From contig NC_059476.1 in NCBI RefSeq assembly GCF_018139145.2, positions 11,587,001-11,651,000 on the forward strand: DNA of 64,000 nucleotides, read 5' to 3'. Positions 37,104-48,277 of this stretch are shown here, piece by piece. Every line of letters begins with the position of its first letter. The first letter of the stretch is position 1. This DNA is from Gymnogyps californianus (taxonomy: Eukaryota > Chordata > Aves > Accipitriformes > Cathartidae). Below the pieces are notes generated by a model, which was given only the letters and a program-made list of their open reading frames with translations, had not been told where the DNA came from and did not search any database. The translations under genes and the position numbers were made by a program.

Positions 37104-40100
37104 CTGAAGCCGCACAAGATTCATAGCATCTGGCTTTTGCAGAAATATATAAAACAGTTGTTATTTTCTGACTGTCAGGTGGATTTTTGACTTTTTCATA
37201 CGAGAGTCAGAGCACTGGTTGTAACTCTCCTGCTGAATCTCAACAGAAAACACTACTTTTGCGAAACCTCGAAGTAGTTATTTTATCCCTAGCTGTAGCA
37301 GCCATTTATTTTCGCAGTTAGTGACACCTTCCCAACCTGCTGTTGTAAGAATGAACTTCCAGAAGCTGTGTGTGAGGCTGTTTTCATCAAAGAGACATGA
37401 AAACTAGGAAAGCTGGTCTCCAGGCTGTGACCCAGTCCGTCTGGGTTCAGGTTTTTCAGTTTTGCCACAGATTTGAGACGTTTCCTCAGGGCAAAAATCA
37501 CAAAGGTTATTTTCCAGGGCTCAGTTTTATGAAGGTCCTGTCTCATGCTTAGAGAGATCTTTTGTCCTCGCCTGCATTGAGTTTTGGCCTGAAAAACCCT
37601 ACCCTACCTTATGCAGCAAAGCACTTTACTCGTGCCATAGAGATACCATGAGTTTGTTCAAACAGAGGAGTGTTCAACGCTGGTTTTTCCAACCTCATCT
37701 GTCACCTCAGATTGTAGCTGGCGTCTTTCCGTGTGTCTGAACAGCAGCAAAAGGGGGCCTGTTTAGGGCCATCTTCATGTTTATGTCTTCCAACTGCCTG
37801 TCCCACATGTTCCCACAGGTTTGCACTGCCAGGAATCATATCGTGACTGATATAGGTATAGATAGGTATTTAACCCAAATGAAAATGCCGATCAACAGTG
37901 GCCTGTTGTCTCATTCTTGGCTGACACAGAGCTGAGCGCACCTCCAGGCAAGCAGGAAGAAAGGAGGAGGGCTTGGGTGATTTTGTCTGTGCCCTTGAAT
38001 GCCGTATGATTCTGTGCTTGCTGTTACATTTTGTTACCCAAAATCATCTTGGAAAGTGTTACGATAAAGGAGCTCTAATGCCACAGAGTTCATATTTTTG
38101 TATTACAGGACTATGATGCGTTTCTGCCAGCAGGTCTCTTGGGAACGCTTTGGATGCTTTCCCAATTTAGCTGCTAAATAGCTGATTCATTTAAAGAGAC
38201 AAGAACACTGTATCCTCAGGAGTGCATGCTGAGACATTCTTTTAAAGACATGTCTAAAGACTTCCCCACCTCTCCTGTGTGTGTGTTGGATTTATTACAG
38301 AAAATGAAAAGAATAGAGCAATGGTGGTGTTTGTTGTGCTGTGAGAACAGAGAGTGCACCGGAGCTGCAGAGAGAGGGAAAATGTAAAGGATGCTCAAAG
38401 TGTTGCCAGATGTGTTTGTGGCTGAATTATCATCCCAGGAAAACGTTGGGACAGCTCAGATTTAACCAAACAAACAATTCTGTGAGTAGCAGAATTTATA
38501 AATCTTGGTTCCTCTCAAGGTTTTTTGTGTGGGTTTTCTTTTGGTTTTTTTTCATATGAATCCTCCTGTGTCTGGTAAGACATGAGCTCTATGCTTGTGG
38601 CAGTTATAGCTACTACCTCTCTTTGGACATACTGATATCTAGTGTTATTGATCTGCAATCTTCCTGTGAGCGAGAGTTTTAATTGGGCTTTTTCGTCTGT
38701 ATCTGGGCCACTGTTCTCAAAAAATGTGTAGGAATTAAACATCTTCAACACCTCTGCCTGTCTGTCAAATTTGCTTTATCAGCTAATGAGGGAACTGGCA
38801 ACATATCATCTCACTTCTGCATTTAGGCTAAAACCCCGAAGTAGTAACATCTGTGATTTATTATTTGCATAATGGTCAATCTGAACTGGGGTTAGAAACA
38901 TTCTCAGTTTCACTACAGACCACAGGCAAAAATCCAGGTAATGACAGCACTGTCCTCAGGTTACATGAGTAAATGCTGTATACTCACTTGGGAAAGGAAA
39001 AAGATAGCTATGTATGAACAGATTGTTACGGTCAGGCTTCACATGCACAAAAAGAAATGATTACACCACTACTGGCATTTGCAATCAGCAAAGAACAGTC
39101 TCCAAAAATCTGTATGATCATTTTGTGCCCTCTCAAAGATCTTGCAAAGCCATTTTGTTAGATTCTGCTCTCAAGAGCCCAGCCAGGGGCAGGACCTGGG
39201 CTCTCTTCTGACCAAACGGCTAGAGCTCAGCAAGATTGTCCTAATGAGTGTCTACACGAAGAGCTTGTCTGCTCAGTGAGGGCTTTAGCTTGTACCCTCC
39301 AGTCTCTCTAGTCTCAGAGGCAATCCTAACATCAGAAATGCAAGCAGCTGGTTCTGTGTTTTCATCCAAGCAACATGGCTAGAAGTAGAGCTGTGTCATT
39401 TCTACACAAAATCCCAAAATAGAGTGCCAATAGGTGGATCAGCAAACTACAAAGCCAGCTAGAAAATCAGTATGACGTGGGAAAAGGTGGTTTTGGTGAG
39501 AAAAAGCATGTCATTATACACTTTGTCTATTTTTTTTTTCTACTCTCTGAAAACTGTAAAAGCCTCACAAAACACAAGCATTTTTTTGTTGCCTTTTCTT
39601 GGCCTTGAGAAGATGTGTGCATGAAAACATGCCAACATTCAAGTTGCCACAGTACTCCTCAGTGATGTGTTTGCCAGCTTCCTCCTCCACAGGATTCTTG
39701 GGTGTCTGATGTGAACCCTGATCTACTGTTGCGGAGTGAGAGTTTGTGGATATGTTGTCTATTATTACGACAGTGTCCAGAGGATCCAACAGGAGACCAG
39801 AGTCCCACTGTCCTGAGTGCAGTGTAGACTCTTGGTTTTACAGTGAAGAAATTCTTTAGCAGGAGTCTCCTTCACCAAGACTATTAAGCAAAAGACCCAT
39901 AGGCAAAAAAAGACAACAGTAAATACATCCCCTGTTCTTCTCCAGAGAGAAAAAAGTAAGCCAAAAGAGTTTTTAAGTTTCACCATTTCTTAAATTGAGT
40001 TTGGGTAGGGAGAGACGAGTTTGTAAAGTGCCAAGGGAAAACACTTCAGCGGAGGGACTTAACTGAGATAATATAAGAAGCCAGTAATTGAATCAGGACA

Positions 40101-42957
40101 AGAAATCTCCTTTTTCATGCCGTATTTGTTACCAAGTTTTTTCTCAGTGTACTTTGTTTAGTGTCAAGAAGCTGTTTGGAATCTACTGACTCACGTAGGT
40201 GTTTGGTGTCAGACATAAGTATAAAAGTATAAAATCTTTACTTAAAGTCCTGGAAGCACTTGCACTCGCTTCTCTTTTGCAAGGAGACCTTGCAAGATGG
40301 AGTCTATTATGAGGTTAGGAAAGATTTAAAGGATTTTTGTTTTGTCTTACTGTCTCCGTTCTTTATATAAAGTGCTTGCAGAGGACAGAATATTTGAAAC
40401 CAAATGAGGCAAGTGTAGAACTCAAAATCATAGATAATTTATGATTCTGAAAAGGAAATTAAGTGTGAAAAGTAAGTCATTAATATCAAGTCTTTTTAAT
40501 GACCGTTAATGAAAATGGGCATGTCTTCAATGCCACATAGAGAGGAAAGCCCTTCAGGCTGTATCTTAATGACTTTCTCAGACTGCGTGTGTTTGAAACT
40601 TAAGGTTTCAAATAATTCTATGCAATGAACGGGATTTGCTTTGGTTTTGATAGCCTCTTAAATGTTCGTGAAGTTGAGGCAAGATCTAAAAATGCTTCAT
40701 GCTTAAACAGAGCACCATCAGATGTCCTCTGCTGCTTATGTCTTGTGCCACATTTGTTTCCTCTGTTGCATCCCAAGTTTTACTTTACATCGTGATTTTC
40801 TTATCAAGCCTAAAAAGAAATCTTGAAAATGCCAGAACTGAAGGTCCTTTCTGTAGTTCATTGCCTTTGTGCAAAGAGCTCTTCTTTTAATCCTCCCTGT
40901 TGAACATGAGCTAGCCTGAGTGAAAGCAAACCATTTAAATGAAGGGAAATTTTCTTTTAATCCTTTTTCTAGCTCTCAGCTTGCCTACTTAAAATGTCCT
41001 TGCAGTTTCTCTGCACAATTCTTTATTCTGCCTTAAAGAATTCTGTATTCTTTAATACGAAGAAAAAAAATTACTTTTAATAAAATAAAGACATTTAAAG
41101 CAGACTGTTATCTAGTGCTAAGTCATATCAGAAAATCTTAACAATAAAAGATGTCATATTTTTCTTCCCAGATACACAGATGGTTTATAGGCTTCATAGC
41201 AGGAATATACACAGAAAAATACTGTTATCCCTTTACAGCCAAAGCAGTAGTCAAATTTGGGTCAGGGGAAGAAATTAGTCTTGAATCAAATATCACTGCA
41301 GTCATCTGTCTTGTCAAAGAAAGCACAAATTCCTGCTTTCATGATCACAGCAGAACAAAAAGAGGCTGACTTTTTCCTCTGAACCAAACCCATTTTCAGC
41401 TAACACTTAAGTTCCAAATTTTTGTGAAATGGTTTTTACAGGCTAAAATCCCAAAGTTTCTTCTCACTGCACCCTTAGCCACCTGTCACTTTTTTCCCAG
41501 TCCTTCTGTGGGGTTTCAGCTGCTCCTCATGCCCATGGTTGAGCACAGCCACCCACTAAGACTAGTGCAAAAGCCCTCCAGCTCAAGGCTCAGGCATGGG
41601 AAAGGCTCACTGTGTTAGCTGGAGACGCCCCTAGCGTTTTGGTTGGAAGCTTCCCTTGTTTTACCATCAAGTTTATTAGATGATCTCTGTTTCATTCCTG
41701 TATCCCAAAGGAAAAAAAAGGTATGGCTGCTATGTCCTCCATTTCAGAGAGGTTCATCCACTTCTGAATATCACCGGTCAAGCAATCCTGTAGCCTTTGA
41801 TTGGTGTTGCCAAGCTGCCTCATGCTCCACCTTCTTATCTGTTAATCCTCTCCAAGGGTCCTCAGTTTCTTTCATTTTGTACATTTTTTTCTTTTAGAAA
41901 AAAGCTGATGTTCTTCAGGTGTGCATGCACCTCATATAATTTTTCATATCGAGTGCAACAGACTCTTCATTTAATGAACCATAAGTTAATAATTCCAGAT
42001 AATAAACAGTGAATTAAGACCTATACATATTCTTTTTCAACTGTGAAAACATCTACTGTTCATGCTTTTCTGCCACATGCCTTGTCATCATCTTTCAGTT
42101 TTACCCCCAATCTCTCAGTCAATCTGACACATAGATTACAAGGGACCAGCTTCTTCACTGTGGCAAGTGGAATCTTCTCTTTGACTGATTATTTCATATG
42201 ACCAATAAGTCCCATCATCCATTCACAAGATAAAAATGTCATCTTCAGAGCTACTTTGTAAAAACCGTAGGGAGATGCCAACATCCATCAAATATAATTT
42301 ACGAAATATTCTCCTCACAGATTAATAAATTGCTTCATAGCCTGTCAGCAATGCCAGCTAACAAAATAACATATCTAATAAGCGTGCTGTACCAAAAAAA
42401 AAGCTATTTACAAGCATCAAAAACATAGCTAAAATAATAAGCCTGGCTTTCTACTTCTGCACATTTTAGAAATCAAAGTGTCACACTGGTCTCTGTTTCA
42501 CTGAATCTCTGGGCTCTCGAGAGACAGCCCTATACACAGAGTCCAGCAGCATCAACTTGCAAACTGGCAAGCCTTTCCACTACAACACATCTACTGATGC
42601 TTTTTCTTTTTTTTCTTTTCTGTTTAATCTTCAACCTTTGATCACACTACCCAAAAGTATTTTAACCAACATCTTCTCCTTATACTGTTATGTATAATAA
42701 TTTATTTAAACCAAAAATCTAAAATGCTGTCACTCCTGATTGATTTCTTTGCTATTTGATGAAGAAATCGATGTAGCCTTTAATATTACTGGTAATATTT
42801 GTTCTGAGTTTCCAGTCGGAAAGTTTATGTCATTTAGAATGAGATATATCCTTGTAATATTTATCTGTCAAAAAATATCAAAGAGCTTTCAAGTTGTAAA
42901 CAGATCTGACCTTGAGTGTCTCTAAAAGTCCATATATGCAACTCCAGCAGAGTTTCT
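37104..42957. other. Unique noncoding sequence
   Basis: No gene or recognisable mobile element is seen. Short T-rich tracts occur near 38520-38550 and 39529-39540. The frames at 39565-39986 and 41397-42012 are short and unrecognised. From about 41420 the plus strand becomes somewhat pyrimidine-rich. Confidence 0.6.
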
Positions 42958-43124
42958 TAAGAGAGGTGGTGAATTCTCCATTCTTGGAAATTTTCAGAAT
43001 TCAACTGAAAAAAGCCTGAACCACCTGATCTAACTTTGAAGTTAGCTCCGCTTTGAGCAGAAGGTTGGACTAGTGATCTCCGGAGGTCTCTTCCAAACTA
43101 CTTTTTTTCCTGTGATTCTATAAA
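42958..43124 (+). mobile_element. CR1 LINE 3'-end fragment, old copy
   Basis: This is a truncated non-LTR retrotransposon tail. AGAGAGGTGGTGAATTCTCC corresponds to the CR1 block AGAGGTTGTGGATTCTCCATCC. It is followed by an AATTCAACTG block, CTGATCTAACTTTGA, TTTGAGCAGAAGGTTGGACT, GATCTCCGGAGGTCTCTTCC and the terminal GTGATTCTAT, all in consensus order. Many mismatches and only one partial terminal octamer point to an old insertion. CR1 copies are usually 5'-truncated without target duplications, as here. Sense orientation is plus. Confidence 0.88.
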
Positions 43125-43129
43125 TCCTA

Positions 43130-44577
43130 CTTTTCTTCAGCCTCTCAGATCACTTCATGTTTGTTTCTATCCCCTTTCAAAAGTGAGTGTCCTTTAGTAA
43201 CTCTGTTCAAGTCACAACTGTTTTTCCATACTTGTTCTCTTTACCCTATATAGCTGTTTTCCTTTCCTACATTAATCAGTCTAGTTCCTTCTATTTTGCT
43301 ATCCAGTTTCTTTGCAATAAGAATCTTAAATTGATTTATCTTATGTGATTTCTCCATCAGATTAAGTCTTTCATTAAAAAGTGCTGTCCAGATAACTGCT
43401 TTCCTCCATGTTAGCACTTTGTTTCTTTCATCTGTTTTTCTATATGCTGATATTCTTCTAACTGTCGGTACATTCTTCACTTTCTTTTCTGTAAGTTTTA
43501 AAGGAAGTCCTGAAAACCTTCTCCTGCAGAGGAACTGGGTGAAAACAATCAATCTGCCAGCTTCCCTTGGACTCCAGTCCATTTGGAGTTCACGGAGTTC
43601 CCTTGGAGTCCATTTGCCAGCAGTCCTCTCTTCATGAATGTCTCCCACTGGTCAGACATCTTAAAACTTCAGAATACAAAGTCAAGAGGCCCATGCTAAT
43701 CTTAATGGTCTTTCTGCACCTTCTCTAGGGACCAGGAAAGCACCCAGGACCATCCCCTTAGGACCACAGTTTATCATAGACAACCTTGATCCATTCCCCC
43801 AAGTCCGACAGTCATTTGTCTCAGCATGAAGAGCAATTACAGGTTTCTACATTGTTTTATCTTTGTTCCCATCAGACAGTTCATCTGATCTCTGACATTG
43901 GGGACACACTTTCTGATTTCTCCCTGACAAGGAGGGAAGGTTTGATCCCACAGGTTTAATTTCTTCTGGTGTCAAAATGAATCAGTATTCCTTTCTATCT
44001 GTAGGTTATACTTTCTTCTCCATTATGCCTCTTCACTATATTCCTGTGCTTTCTATTAGTCTGGCACCTCAGGTCTATTTTTCCCTCTCTCACACTCTGG
44101 TCTTTTTTGCCCTGGTCTCTCTGTTTCTGGATACCAATAGCCTGTCCTTTTCCTTTGTCTGTAAAACACCTTTCCAAATATGTGTGGACCTTGAATGATC
44201 TCCCTAACTCTGTCACATTTCAAAACACAGGATTGTCACCATATCCATTCTTAGTCCCCATGCCTTTTATTCCATCACTCTGCTGCTGTTTCCACTTATA
44301 AATCACTATCTGTAACTCCTCAGGAGTTATGAACATCCTGTGCTTCTGCATCCACATCATCTTTCTTCCTCCTTCGTGTTGGGACTCAGATCTGGTACTC
44401 AGTATCCACACACACACACTCTTACTTCCTAGGCATCCTGCACTTTTCCTGGAATATATATTGAAAAACAGAGCTCACTCGCTCCAGTTTCTCTCCGCAA
44501 ACCTCTTTGTCTACTCCTGAGTGTCCTTCCCTTATTTTTCATTCATTTGCCAATCATTTCTTCTGATGCCAGTCTAA
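43130..44577. other. 1.4-kb pyrimidine-rich (plus strand) unexplained block
   Basis: Between an old CR1 tail and a solo LTR the plus strand is visibly T+C-rich over about 1.4 kb (TTTCTTCTC, CTTTCTTTTC, CCCTCTCTC). The minus strand is correspondingly A+G-rich, and it stays open for 135 codons (43241-43648) and shorter frames at 43995-44216 and 44220-44417. The frames are lysine/arginine-rich because of composition and start at non-ATG codons; I recognise no domain. An internal near-repeat lies at 43563-43618 (CCCTTGGACTCCAGTCCATTTGG against CCCTTGGAGTCCATTTGCC). It may be a decayed A-rich retroelement in antisense, or simple compositional bias. Confidence 0.45.
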
Positions 44578-44582
44578 CTGCA
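44578..44582. repeat. Target-site duplication, left copy (CTGCA)
   Basis: It lies immediately before the LTR's opening TG and is repeated exactly at 45218-45222. Confidence 0.9.
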
Positions 44583-44846
44583 TGTCCTGGTTTCGGCTGG
44601 GACAGAGTTAATTTTCTTCTTAGTAGCTGCTACAGTGCTGTGTTTTGGATTTAGTGTGAGAATGATGTTGATAACACTCCGATGTTTTAGTTGTTGCTAA
44701 GTAGCGCTTATCTTCAGCCAAGGACTTTCCAGTTTCCCGTGCTCTGCCAGTAAGCAGGTGTGCAAGGAGCTGGGAGGGAGCAGAGCCGGGGCAGATGACT
44801 TGAACTAGCCAAAGGGGTATTCCATACCATGGAACGTCATGCCCAG

Positions 44847-44854
44847 TATATAAA
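44847..44854 (+). promoter_or_regulatory. TATA box in LTR (TATATAAA)
   Basis: A perfect TATA-type sequence sits about 265 bp into the LTR, just after the CATACC/GTCATGC U3 core. That is the position expected for the LTR's own RNA polymerase II promoter. Activity is not shown by sequence. Confidence 0.7.
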
Positions 44855-45083
44855 CAGGGGGGAGTTGGCCGGGCAGGTGCGGATCGTGGCTCGGGAACTA
44901 ACTGGGCATCGGTCAGCGGGTGGTGAGCAATTGCATTGTGCATCACTGGTGGTTTTTTGTTTGGTTGGTTGTTTTTTTTTTTTTCCCTTCCCCCCCTCCT
45001 TTTTGTTATATTCCTTTTCATTACTATTATTATTATTATATATTTCATTATTACTATTGTTAGTATTATATTTTACTTTAGTT

Positions 45084-45089
45084 ATTAAA
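45084..45089 (+). terminator. ATTAAA polyadenylation signal in LTR
   Basis: ATTAAA lies upstream of CTGTTCTTATCTCAACCC, the arrangement that marks the R region in this LTR type. With the TATA box this brackets a transcript start and 3'-end site about 240 bp apart. Confidence 0.6.
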
Positions 45090-45217
45090 CTGTTCTTATC
45101 TCAACCCACGAGTTTTACTTTTTTTTCCCCCTCTTTCCTCCTCCTCACCCCACTGGGAGGGGGAAGGGGGAAGCAGCTGCGTGGTGCTTAGTTGCTGGCT
45201 AGGGTTAAACCACGACA

Positions 45218-45222
45218 CTGCA
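45218..45222. repeat. Target-site duplication, right copy (CTGCA)
   Basis: Exact repeat of 44578-44582, directly following the LTR's terminal CA. Confidence 0.9.
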
Positions 45223-46503
45223 TATTGTTCATTTGTGTGTTTTCTGTTTTCCCACTAAACAGAATATATTTAACAAAATGTCTTTTGAGAGGATATGAAG
45301 AAAGAAAAAAGAACAATAGAATTTAAATTACAATGTCAAGTTTATTTAACAGGTTTACAACTAAATGCTTCGAAATACCTTGAATTATCATTAGACTTTT
45401 TTTTTTAGAGAGGCAATCGATATTCCAGGGCTGTAATTTGATAAAAACAATGTGTTTGTAATAAAATGGGAGATAATGGTATATATTTTCCAATTGACAG
45501 ACATGGAATGAGAAGAAAATATTCCCTGATTTGTTTGAGGGAAGGAACTGAGTAGGAAATTTTTTAAACATGCACATACACAGATACACATTCCCCTGCC
45601 ACTAATCCAAGTAATCCTGCCAGAGTATTAAGAGACTTTCAGTTCCTGAACATTAATGTATGCACTCTGATTCACAGGGTGTTAAGAACAAACATACAAT
45701 CAATCCTCTGCCTGGCAACTGCTTTTTTTGTATTTAATATCTCACATTTTCAATGCAAATTGTACAACAAGCAATCATATAACATAACACTGTACTCACT
45801 GGTTCTGTTTGCCTTTTTACTGCTGGGACCTTGTTCCATTTCCTTTGAATACAGTGTTTTACCCACATCATCCAAGCAGACAGACCATATTCCTGAAACC
45901 AGATGCCACAGCCAAAGGTGGACAATATGGCTGAAATGAAATTGCTATTACAATATCATCAGAGCTGAAGAAAGCATTCACCAGATATGTCCAGACACTA
46001 GTATTCGTAGCTTAGGAGGATGCGTTGCAACGTACAATTTGGTTTTTGTGGCAATACTACATGAATTAAAGTTCCGAGTAACTTGATGTGTCCTAACTGA
46101 CATGCTAACAAACTGATTTCTGGAACATCCCACTAGCCTGTATGTAGCTTTATTCCTTGTCTTATTAGACTGTAGATTAATACAGTCTTATTAGAGTGGA
46201 GGCCACTTTGGCAAGGACAATCACCAAGCCTGGACTGTTAGCACAGTCCTAAATGCAAGCTCTTGGGCTGTCTTCCGAACTAATGATTTTACATTTTGCT
46301 GCCTGAACCTGGATATTTGAGTTGTTCTACTCTACCAAGAATTCTTCTTACTGAGATATTTAATCAATTAAATGTGGTGATGACTAAATGCAATCAGTAG
46401 TCCATCTATCACTTTTTACTTACTAAATTCCCATGTAGAGTGGTACAAGAGGCAGTATGGGATTTGTCAGGTAAGAGGAGTTGGATTAGTTTTCATCTTG
46501 AGT
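45223..46503. other. Unique noncoding sequence
   Basis: No gene is supported. A small perfect hairpin (GACTGTA / TACAGTC around a 6-base loop) lies near 46168-46188, within a short direct repeat of CTTATTAGA. Confidence 0.6.
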
Positions 46504-46714
46504 CACAGACTCACAGAAACACAGAATGGGTGAGGTGGGAAGGCATCCTTTTGCAAAGCCGTGCTGACCTCTCCCAATAGCCTACTTGTAATTAATATGT
46601 TTGAAAATGGTTTCCCCTAATTATTTTCTTTCATCATCTTCCCAGGATCAAGGTGAGGTTGACCAGCCTGTAGTTCCCTGGATCTTTCTTCTTGAAGATA
46701 AGAGTTGAATGACT
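46504..46714 (-). mobile_element. CR1 LINE fragment, internally deleted, antisense
   Basis: On the plus strand the first ~45 bases (CACAGAAACACAGAATGG then GGTGGGAAGG) are the complement of a CR1 3' terminus. The sequence then jumps to an upstream coding part containing GCCGTGCTGACCTCTCCCAAT and GACCAGCCTGTAGTTCCCTGG. Read on the minus strand the latter translates to FKKKDPGNYRLVNLT. That matches the conserved CR1-clade reverse-transcriptase segment of the form KKGRKEDPGNYRPVSLTS. The frame is stopped soon after, so the copy is dead. The join near 46548 implies loss of the intervening ORF2 and 3' UTR sequence. Confidence 0.85.
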
Positions 46715-47623
46715 AGTGAATTAGGAATGTTCTTCCTTATTTTTATTCCAAGAACTGAAAGCATTTCTAAGCTTGTCTCTTAGACAAGACAACCATATTT
46801 CACCAACTAAAAGCTCTGCCCATGGCAGCAGCATTTGTTTAAATGCAGAAATACTGCTACCAAAAAAAAGAAAAGGGGAAAAAAAACCACCACAAAAAAC
46901 CAATAATATTTATTTCAATTTCTTTAACCAAAACATACACAGTGGTACAGTTCACCAAGTACAAAACAAAGCTTAAACCAATTTAAAAGCATTGATTTGT
47001 ATTCCTGACATAATTGGAGCAGTGTTTCCTAAGGGAAGGAAATTTCATGGCCATTCTGACAGCTGTATATATTGATTCTTTTCCTCTTCCCTGCCCCACA
47101 AAACACCTCCAGATACTTTAGTATTTGTAGTTGTCATGGTATGCCCTGACTCCTTCCATTAGTAAATAAATCAAACTTCACTTATGTCTAGCCAGAGCCG
47201 TGTTGCAAGAGGTGGCCACAAACTGTGAACCACAGTTTCAGCTTTTGGGATACTTACAATTTGGGATTGGATTTTACATTGCAAGTTGAACTCTAGTTCT
47301 GGGAGTTTTGCTTTTGCCTAAACAGTGACAGGATTTATCCTCTGCAGTGAAGCCAAAACAATCCTTTGCCAAGAAATTTTGTTTATGAGCAGTCATCCTG
47401 CATTGGCAGGACCACACAAACTAGGGTGGCCACTTGAGGTAGTCTGATATGGTTTCTTGAGAAGATAAGTGGCATCACTGTTTTAACTTTGCCATCGCGG
47501 GCAAATTCCAGATTGGGTGATGAATGTTGTGTGCATTCAACCCCTTAAAACAGCAAAAAGATTGTACCCCTCTTCCTCCCCAGTGCTGCCCTTGTAGCAT
47601 GTCCATGGCTGCTTGAGTAGTCT
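46715..47623. other. Unique noncoding sequence
   Basis: No gene or repeat is recognised beyond short A-rich tracts near 46862-46900. Confidence 0.6.
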
Positions 47624-47765
47624 CCTCTATCGGCATTTGCAATCTCTTCATACCCCTAGTTTTCCATCATGCCTCTAAAAGCTATTTAATGAAATGCAGA
47701 AGCTATTCTTCCTGTGCCTAAGATGCTCTGTATTTTGAACTGTCAAAGAACTATGACACTGTCCC
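47624..47765 (+). repeat. 142-bp duplicated segment, copy A
   Basis: From CCTCTATCGGCATTTGCAAT to ACTATGACACTGTCCC this segment is repeated in direct orientation at 49752-49894. By eye the copies differ at about nine substitutions and one single-base indel, roughly 93% identity. Similarity stops abruptly at both ends. I do not recognise it as a known repeat; it has no open frame of note. Confidence 0.9.
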
Positions 47766-47913
47766 TCTCTATTGCACCAGAGAACCAGCTATACTTTGAT
47801 CTTCAATGAAGTAGCTCCAGAGTAAAGATCACAGTCTCTTTACTCTTTAAATACATAGCTTTAACATAAATATTATCTATAATCCACACCTTGCAGATAT
47901 GAATATTACGTAT

Positions 47914-48277
47914 AGCAGCCTTCCAGTACCTAAAGGGGGCCTACAAGAAGAAGAGGGACCTACAAGCTGGAGAGGGACTTTTTACAAGGGCATGTAGTGA
48001 TAGGACAAGGGGTAATGGCTTTAAACAGAAAGAGGGTAGATTTAAATCAGATATAAGGAAGAAATTCTTCACTATGAGGGTGGTGAGGCACTGGAACAGG
48101 TTCCCCAGAGAAGTTGTGGATGCCCCATCCCTGGAAGTGTTCAAGGCCAGGCTGGATGGGGCTTTGAGCAACCTGGTCTAGTGGAAGGTGTCCCTGCCCA
48201 TGGCAGGGGGGGTTGGAACTAGATGATCTTTAAGGTCCCTTCCAACCCAAACCATTCTATGATTCTATGATTCTATG
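47914..48277 (+). mobile_element. CR1 LINE 3'-end fragment, young copy
   Basis: This 364-bp CR1 tail closely follows consensus. TTCCAGTACCTAAAGGGGGC is followed by GTGATAGGACAAGGGGTAAT, GATATAAGGAAGAAATTCTTC, GAGGCACTGGAACAGGTTCC, TGGATGCCCCATCCCTGGA, GGCTGGATGGGGCTTTGAGC and GGTCCCTTCCAACCCAAACC. Three perfect ATTCTATG octamers at 48254-48277 end it, the diagnostic CR1 3' tail made by target-primed reverse transcription. The 5' end is truncated inside the 3' UTR or end of ORF2, as for nearly all CR1 copies. It lies between the two copies of a 142-bp duplicated segment. Confidence 0.97.

Larger units (their letters stand above)
44583..45217 (+). mobile_element. Solo LTR of an avian endogenous retrovirus, well preserved
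   Basis: A 635-bp element begins TGTCCTGGTTTCGGCTGG and ends GGTTAAACCACGACA, flanked by perfect CTGCA duplications. No gag, pol or env sequence lies next to it, so it is a solo LTR. In order it shows the GAGTTAATTTTCTTC block, GATGTTGATAACACTCCGATG, CCAAAGGGGTATTCCATACC, a TATATAAA box at 44847-44854, CGGGTGGTGAGCAATTGCAT, T-rich and TTA-rich simple sequence, ATTAAA at 45084-45089, and CTCAACCCACGAG. I recognise this layout from many bird genomes, as an ERVL-like or related LTR. Intact termini, TATA box and polyadenylation signal make it the younger of the two LTRs. It shares its U3 core and 3' end with 19046-19638 but differs in the middle. Confidence 0.95.

Noticed and set aside
43241..43648. 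135-codon basic minus-strand frame
   Set aside because: The Lys/Arg richness follows from the purine-rich strand; the start is GTG and no retroelement or cellular domain is recognised.
44620..45191. Open frames of 142 and 120 codons around 44.6-45.2 kb
   Set aside because: They lie inside the solo LTR and arise from its low-complexity T-rich and TTA-rich sequence.
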